From Burkholderiales bacterium (lineage in GTDB: Bacteria; Pseudomonadota; Gammaproteobacteria; Burkholderiales; SG8-39): a DNA stretch of 64,000 bases. The position numbers and the translations under genes were made by a program. Shown here piece after piece: positions 58,729 to 64,000 of this stretch. The notes beneath the pieces are model-generated. The model was not told the origin of the DNA. It did no database searches and was given only the letters and a program-made list of their open reading frames with translations. The DNA lies in assembly GCA_014860445.1 (NCBI GenBank), contig JACZJT010000047.1, positions 138,164-202,163 of the forward strand, written 5' to 3'. Position 1 is the first letter of the stretch. Each line of letters begins with the position of its first letter.

Positions 58729-59166
58729 ATGAATTCCTCCACACGCGAGCAAGACTCAAACTGGATGCTGTTGTTCGCATGCTGGATGATCGCCAGCGTT
58801 TCGGTGCTCGGCAGCCTGTTCTTCAGTGAAGTCATGGGATTTCAGCCCTGCGTTCTGTGCTGGTACCAGCGCATTTGCATGTATCCCCTGGTGCTCATTC
58901 TGCCGGCGGGCATGTTTCCGTTCGACCGTAATATCGTCCGCTACGCCCTGCCACTGTCGCTGATCGGCACCTTGATCGCGCTATTCCACCTATTGCTGGT
59001 CGCCGGATACATACCCGAGAGCATCAAGCCCTGCGTGCAGGGCATACCCTGCAGCGAAGTGCAGATCGAGTGGTTCGGTTTCGTGACCATTCCATTGTTG
59101 TCCGGCGTGTCGTTTTTGGTCATCACCGTACTGTTGATACTGACCCACAGGAGGGCCTCGAAATGA
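58729..59166 (+). CDS. dsbB: DsbB-family disulphide oxidoreductase
   Basis: A 145-aa inner-membrane protein with four helices, the first periplasmic pair CVLC (in GFQPCVLCWYQR) and the second pair in KPCVQGIPCSEV. It is of the short, BdbC-like form. It passes electrons from a thioredoxin-like partner to quinone. Its stop overlaps the start of the next gene, which encodes that likely partner. Confidence 0.9.
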   Translation: MNSSTREQDSNWMLLFACWMIASVSVLGSLFFSEVMGFQPCVLCWYQRICMYPLVLILPAGMFPFDRNIVRYALPLSLIGTLIALFHLLLVAGYIPESIKPCVQGIPCSEVQIEWFGFVTIPLLSGVSFLVITVLLILTHRRASK

Positions 59167-59813
59167 AACAAAAGCATCTGGTCATATTTTCTGCTTTCTT
59201 CCTGCTGATTGCGTTTGTTGCCGGTGCGATGCTCTACAGCAGCCAGAAATCGGACAAGGCGCTCGAAGCCTACCGACGCGACAAATCGACTTTCATTCGC
59301 GAAAACGTACCCACCTTCGGCAACCCCGCTGCGAAAGTCGACATCGTCGAGTTTCTCGACCCGGCCTGCGGGACCTGCAAGGAGTTTTATCCCCTGGTCA
59401 AGAAACTCCTGGCCGCCCATCCGGACAAAATCCGCCTGTACGTGCGCTACGCAGCGTTTCATCCCGGCTCCGACCAGGTGATAAAGATTCTTGAGGCCGC
59501 GCACAGACAGGGAAAGTTCAAGGAGACGCTGGAAGCGGTGTTCGCGGCCCAGGAGGCCTGGGCGCCGCAACACCGGCCGCAACCGGAACTGGTTTGGAAC
59601 TACATAGGCGGCGTGGGCCTGGACATCAGAAAGCTCAGGCATGACATGGCCCTGCCCGAGGTGGAAAAGACCGTTTCGCAAGGCCTCGCGGATGCCAAGA
59701 CCCTGAACGTCAAGGCGACGCCGGAATTCTTCGTCAACGGCAAGCCCCTGCCGAGCTTCGGCTACGATCAACTTAAAACCCTTGTGGAAGAGGCCGTGGC
59801 CGCCGCGTACTGA
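59163..59813 (+). CDS. Thioredoxin-fold (DsbA/BdbD-like) periplasmic protein
   Basis: A 216-aa protein with an N-terminal signal anchor (VIFSAFFLLIAFVAGAMLYS) and a thioredoxin domain whose active site is CGTC in FLDPACGTCKEFYP; the cis-Pro loop is KATPEFFVNGKPL. It is coupled to dsbB by an ATGA overlap, so it should be oxidised by it. It is shorter than DsbA of E. coli type only at the signal region and belongs to the DsbG/BdbD-like branch. Confidence 0.9.
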   Translation: MKQKHLVIFSAFFLLIAFVAGAMLYSSQKSDKALEAYRRDKSTFIRENVPTFGNPAAKVDIVEFLDPACGTCKEFYPLVKKLLAAHPDKIRLYVRYAAFHPGSDQVIKILEAAHRQGKFKETLEAVFAAQEAWAPQHRPQPELVWNYIGGVGLDIRKLRHDMALPEVEKTVSQGLADAKTLNVKATPEFFVNGKPLPSFGYDQLKTLVEEAVAAAY

Positions 59814-59841
59814 CAGGGCGCCGGTTGCGTAACAAGCGTCG

Positions 59842-59881
59842 CCGTAACTAAGTCACAGCGACTGAAGTCATTTTGTTACGG
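59842..59881. repeat. Nested inverted repeat between convergent genes
   Basis: CCGTAAC (59842-59848) pairs with GTTACGG (59875-59881), and inside it AGTC-ACAGC-GACT forms a smaller hairpin. It lies between the stops of the DsbA-like gene and the GGDEF gene and might be a bidirectional terminator, though there is no long T run. Confidence 0.4.
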
Positions 59882-59955
59882 GCCACGACTGGCGTGCGCG
59901 AGGGGCAATCCCGGTTTTTTTGCTGACTTCCGGGCTGGCACCCGCGGCGCGCGGC

Positions 59956-61137
59956 TCATTCCCGGAAGAAACGGAAACCCTCGCCCGATTGCTTGGCCTT
60001 GTACATGGCTGAATCCGCCGCCTTGAACAAAGCCTCCATGTCCTCGCCGTTTCCGGGAAAAATCGCAATGCCGGCGCTCGCGCCGATATCGATTTCTCCG
60101 TGTACCGCATCGCTGGCCGGAAAGCGCGCACACAACGCGTCGACGATCTTTCCGGCGACCAGGGCTGCGTCCTGCGGACCGGCGATCTTGGGCAGGATGA
60201 CCGCGAATTCGTCGCCCCCGACGCGCGCGACCGTATCCGATTCGCGCACCTGCGCCTGAATCCGGTCGGCGGCGGCTTTCAGAACCGCATCGCCGGCATC
60301 GTGCCCGCGGGTATCGTTCACCGATTTGAACCTGTCCAGATCGAGATAGATCAGCGCGAGTTCATGGCGGTTGCGCTGCGCCAGATTGATCGACTGGCTC
60401 AGACGGTCGAAGAACAGCATCCGGTTCGGCAGGCCGGTGAGGTTGTCGTAATTCGCCAGGTGCTGAATGCGCTCCTCGAAATGCTTGCGCTCGGTGATGT
60501 CACGGACGATGCAGATCGTGTGCCATTTCCGGCCTATGCTTACCCCGGAAATGGAGTGTTCGGTAATAATCTCCGTCCCGTCCTTGCGCAGTCCCGCCAG
60601 CTCCAGCGTTTTGCCGACCACGTTTCCCTCGACCATGCCGCCGGCGACATCCAGCCTGCTTTCGAAATCGCTCCGATACGGCGCCGGAACGATCAGCTCA
60701 TGCAGCTTCTTTCCGCGCGCCTCCTGCTCGGCATAGCCGAAAATCCGCTGCGCCGCTTCATTCCAGAATGCGATCTTGCCGCCGTTATCCATCATGATAA
60801 TGGCGTCCTGGGCGGCGGCGCCGATGACGCGCAGCCGCTCTTCCGCGAGTCTGTGCCTTGCGAACACATCCCGCATCATGTGCATGGCGCCCACGATCAG
60901 CAGCGAGAAGCCCAGGCCCATCCAGTCGTTGACGACGGCGTAGGTAGACGCATCCACGCCGCCGTTCTCCATGAAATAACTCAGTATGCTGCGGAATCCC
61001 TGCAACAGCAGCGCGCCGGTGAGGAGCATCCAACCCAGAACCCAGCCCGACAGGCGAACGCCCGCGAACGCCAGCCCGATCCCCACCAGCAACAGGGCGA
61101 AAGACAGGGATTGAATCGACAACAGGAAATCCATCAC
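59956..61137 (-). CDS. Membrane PAS-GGDEF diguanylate cyclase
   Basis: A 393-aa protein: N-terminal membrane helices (about 5-100), a PAS domain (about 118-235, with AAQDAIIMMDNGGKIAFWN) and a GGDEF domain. The catalytic motif RVGGDEFAVILPK is intact and RESD, five residues before it, is a product-inhibition I-site. It should make c-di-GMP. No EAL domain is present. It stands alone and converges with the dsbB operon. Confidence 0.92.
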   Translation of the reverse strand: MMDFLLSIQSLSFALLLVGIGLAFAGVRLSGWVLGWMLLTGALLLQGFRSILSYFMENGGVDASTYAVVNDWMGLGFSLLIVGAMHMMRDVFARHRLAEERLRVIGAAAQDAIIMMDNGGKIAFWNEAAQRIFGYAEQEARGKKLHELIVPAPYRSDFESRLDVAGGMVEGNVVGKTLELAGLRKDGTEIITEHSISGVSIGRKWHTICIVRDITERKHFEERIQHLANYDNLTGLPNRMLFFDRLSQSINLAQRNRHELALIYLDLDRFKSVNDTRGHDAGDAVLKAAADRIQAQVRESDTVARVGGDEFAVILPKIAGPQDAALVAGKIVDALCARFPASDAVHGEIDIGASAGIAIFPGNGEDMEALFKAADSAMYKAKQSGEGFRFFRE

Positions 61138-61273
61138 GGCAGGCTTCCCCTTGACTCTGGATTCGACGTATCGATCGAGGGCCGGAATTCCGCTGGATTG
61201 GCCGCCAATTTCGCGGCGATACGCCCAGTCTACACGTTATCGCGCGGCAAGCCGAAAGCGCCGCAGCGCGGGC

Positions 61274-62227
61274 CTAGCGGGACTTGTCCTCGCGCAACAC
61301 GAGCGCGCGTGCATACAGTTCGTTCTTGCGGGCGCCGCTTATCGCGGCGGCGAGCGCGACCGCCTGCTTGAGAGGCAACTCGGCCAGCAGCAGGCGCAAA
61401 ATGCGTTCGGACTCGGCGGACAAGCCTTCGGATGCCACTGCCTGCGCGCCGGAGACGATCAACACGAACTCTCCGCGTTGCCGGTTCGCGTCTTCCGCAA
61501 GCCAGGCGCCCGCCGCGTCCAGCCGGCAGCGGTGTATGGTCTCGAACAATTTGGTCAGCTCTCGCGCAATCACGATTTCACGTTCCCCGCCCAAGGCCGC
61601 CGCCAGTGCGGCAACGCACTCCGTCACCCGGTGCGGCGCCTCGTAGAATACGAGGGTGTACGGAAGCTCGCGCAGCACCTCCAGCGCCGCGTGTCGCGCC
61701 GCGGACTTGACCGGCAGGAAACCGTAGAAAAGAAAATGCGGCGCGGTCAGCCCGGAAGCCGACAAGGCCGCAACCGCCGCATTGGCGCCGGGAATCGGGG
61801 ACACCACGACGCCCGCCTCCCTTGCGCGCGCGACCAGCAGCGCTCCCGGATCCGAGATTCCCGGCGTGCCGGCATCGCTCACCAGCGCGATCGTTTTGCC
61901 CGACTTGATGCGCGCGACCAGTTCGACCGAACGCTGCATTTCGTTGTGCTCGTGCAATGCAATCAACTTTGTTGAAATGCCGTGGTGGGCGAGCAGGTGC
62001 CCGGTCGTGCGGGTGTCTTCGGCGGCGACCAGGTCCGCCTGCGCAAGCACCGCAAGCGCACGCGCGCTGATATCGCCCAGATTTCCAATCGGCGTGGCAA
62101 CGACATATAATTTTCCGGCCCCTCCAGAGGATTGCGCCTCATGGTCCTGCCGCTCCGATTGCGCGCCGTGCGTTTCGTCGCCTTGGGTGTCGCCACCGTG
62201 GGTTTCGTTTTTGCTCCGCTGTTCCAT
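61274..62227 (-). CDS. rsmI: 16S rRNA (cytidine1402-2'-O)-methyltransferase
   Basis: An SAM-dependent methyltransferase of the tetrapyrrole-methylase fold, about 317 aa if started at the Met of MEQRSKNETHGG. LYVVATPIGNLGDISARAL, AAEDTRTTGHLL, LVSDAGTPGISDPG and FYGFLPVKSAAR are the RsmI motifs. The N-terminus carries about 37 extra residues rich in Gly, Asp, His and Gln before the domain. A start at 62275 is also open. It is divergent from yraN. Confidence 0.92.
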   Translation of the reverse strand: MEQRSKNETHGGDTQGDETHGAQSERQDHEAQSSGGAGKLYVVATPIGNLGDISARALAVLAQADLVAAEDTRTTGHLLAHHGISTKLIALHEHNEMQRSVELVARIKSGKTIALVSDAGTPGISDPGALLVARAREAGVVVSPIPGANAAVAALSASGLTAPHFLFYGFLPVKSAARHAALEVLRELPYTLVFYEAPHRVTECVAALAAALGGEREIVIARELTKLFETIHRCRLDAAGAWLAEDANRQRGEFVLIVSGAQAVASEGLSAESERILRLLLAELPLKQAVALAAAISGARKNELYARALVLREDKSR

Positions 62228-62301
62228 GGCATGGGATTGTGCGTTGCAGCCGGGATTGAAGCAAGCGCCGACCATGCGCTGCCGGAAATGGCGGCCGGGG
62301 C

Positions 62302-62649
62302 ATGAAGCGCCAGGCCGACGGGGCGCGCGCCGAAGCGCTGGCAGCGGACTTTCTGCAGCGTAGCGGCCTGCGCCTGATCGAACGCAACTACCGCTGCCGC
62401 CTGGGCGAGATCGACCTGATTCTGGCCGAGGGTTCCGTCCTGGTGTTCGTCGAAGTCAGACTGCGGCGCGACCCCGCCTTCGGCGGCGCAGCGGCAAGCA
62501 TTACCGCAGCCAAGCGTCAACGCATACTGATGGCGGCGCGCCATTACCTTGCAGGCAAGCCGGAACGCAGTTGTCGTTTCGATGTCATATTGCTCGACGC
62601 CCTGCGCGCGGACCGGGTTGAATGGATCAAGGACGCGTTCGGTGAATGA
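62302..62649 (+). CDS. yraN: UPF0102 family protein YraN
   Basis: A 115-aa nuclease-fold protein with GARAEALAADFLQRSGLRLI, YRCRLGEIDLILAEGSVLVF and VEVRLRR, the E-x-D ... E-V-[KR] pattern of the restriction-endonuclease-like family to which YraN belongs. Function is unsettled. It lies between rsmI and diaA, as in many proteobacteria, without an lpoA gene. Confidence 0.92.
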   Translation: MKRQADGARAEALAADFLQRSGLRLIERNYRCRLGEIDLILAEGSVLVFVEVRLRRDPAFGGAAASITAAKRQRILMAARHYLAGKPERSCRFDVILLDALRADRVEWIKDAFGE

Positions 62650-62751
62650 CCGTGTTCGGCCTGCGCCGGCACGACGGTCCTCAAGGGCGCATCGCGTCCG
62701 GGCCGGATCGCGGGTGATGTAGAATAGTTGTTTCCGTTTTGCGGAGCATAG

Positions 62752-63953
<1,202 letters not shown>

Positions 63954-64000
63954 GCGCGGGCAAACGACCCGGGAACAGCGGGGTCCCCGCCCACATAGCC

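Overview
The window is about 62% GC and tightly packed, and reads as chromosomal DNA of a betaproteobacterium. The markers are the gene orders glnE / yhdP-nit1 / tldD, ilvE-zinc finger-waaF-rnpB and rsmI-yraN-diaA-dolP, type IVa pilins with sigma-54 promoters, and the style of the SucCD and TTT-transporter proteins. I cannot fix the genus. I see no tRNA, rRNA, insertion sequence, integrase, prophage or CRISPR array.

Region 1 (1-8.0 kb) is a pilin and glycosyltransferase locus on the minus strand. Two near-identical type IV pilin genes each have their own sigma-54 promoter and their own terminator. They are flanked by two GT41-type (O-GlcNAc-transferase-like) TPR enzymes, a further TPR protein cut by the window edge, a TPR/GT9-like protein and a GT-A glycosyltransferase. 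This suggests glycosylation of the pilus, which is an inference.

Region 2 (8.1-18.5 kb) is a minus-strand signalling block: PP2C phosphatase, double-FHA protein, CHASE2-class III cyclase, class II-type cyclic-nucleotide phosphodiesterase, and a cNMP-binding/rhodanese protein. After a likely terminator come a GAF-GspE/PilB-type ATPase and a GAF-HD-GYP protein. One locus thus appears to make, destroy and sense cAMP and to touch c-di-GMP, Ser/Thr phosphorylation and a secretion/pilus ATPase.

Region 3 (19-35 kb, plus oxc at 51 kb) carries oxalate and formate metabolism: formyl-CoA transferase, oxalyl-CoA decarboxylase, a TctCBA transporter, formate-THF ligase, a two-subunit NAD-type formate dehydrogenase (fused FdsG-FdsB), succinyl-CoA synthetase, a stand-alone relative of the hydrolase domain of 10-formyl-THF dehydrogenase, and a Crp/Fnr-family regulator. 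The key observation is a 14-bp palindrome, TTGAY-N4-RTCAA, upstream of frc/regulator, oxc, sucCD, fhs and tctCBA. It is best explained as the operator of a common regulon, with the cysteine-free Crp/Fnr protein as first candidate regulator. The expected flow is oxalate import, CoA transfer from formyl-CoA, decarboxylation back to formyl-CoA, then formate to NADH (formate dehydrogenase) or to 10-formyl-THF (Fhs).

Region 4 (35.2-64 kb) is mostly housekeeping: glycerol kinase, TldD, Nit1-type amidase, YhdP, GlnE, IlvE (with an unusual Lys/Ala-rich repeated tail), heptosyltransferase, RNase P RNA, dihydroorotase, a DsbB/DsbA-like pair, a PAS-GGDEF protein, RsmI, YraN, DiaA and DolP. A four-gene plus-strand block (39.5-42.9 kb: hydrolase, coiled-coil membrane protein, exported methyltransferase-like protein, membrane-anchored unknown) sits between tldD and nit1. 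Two short tandem repeats lie after glpK and in the ilvE tail.
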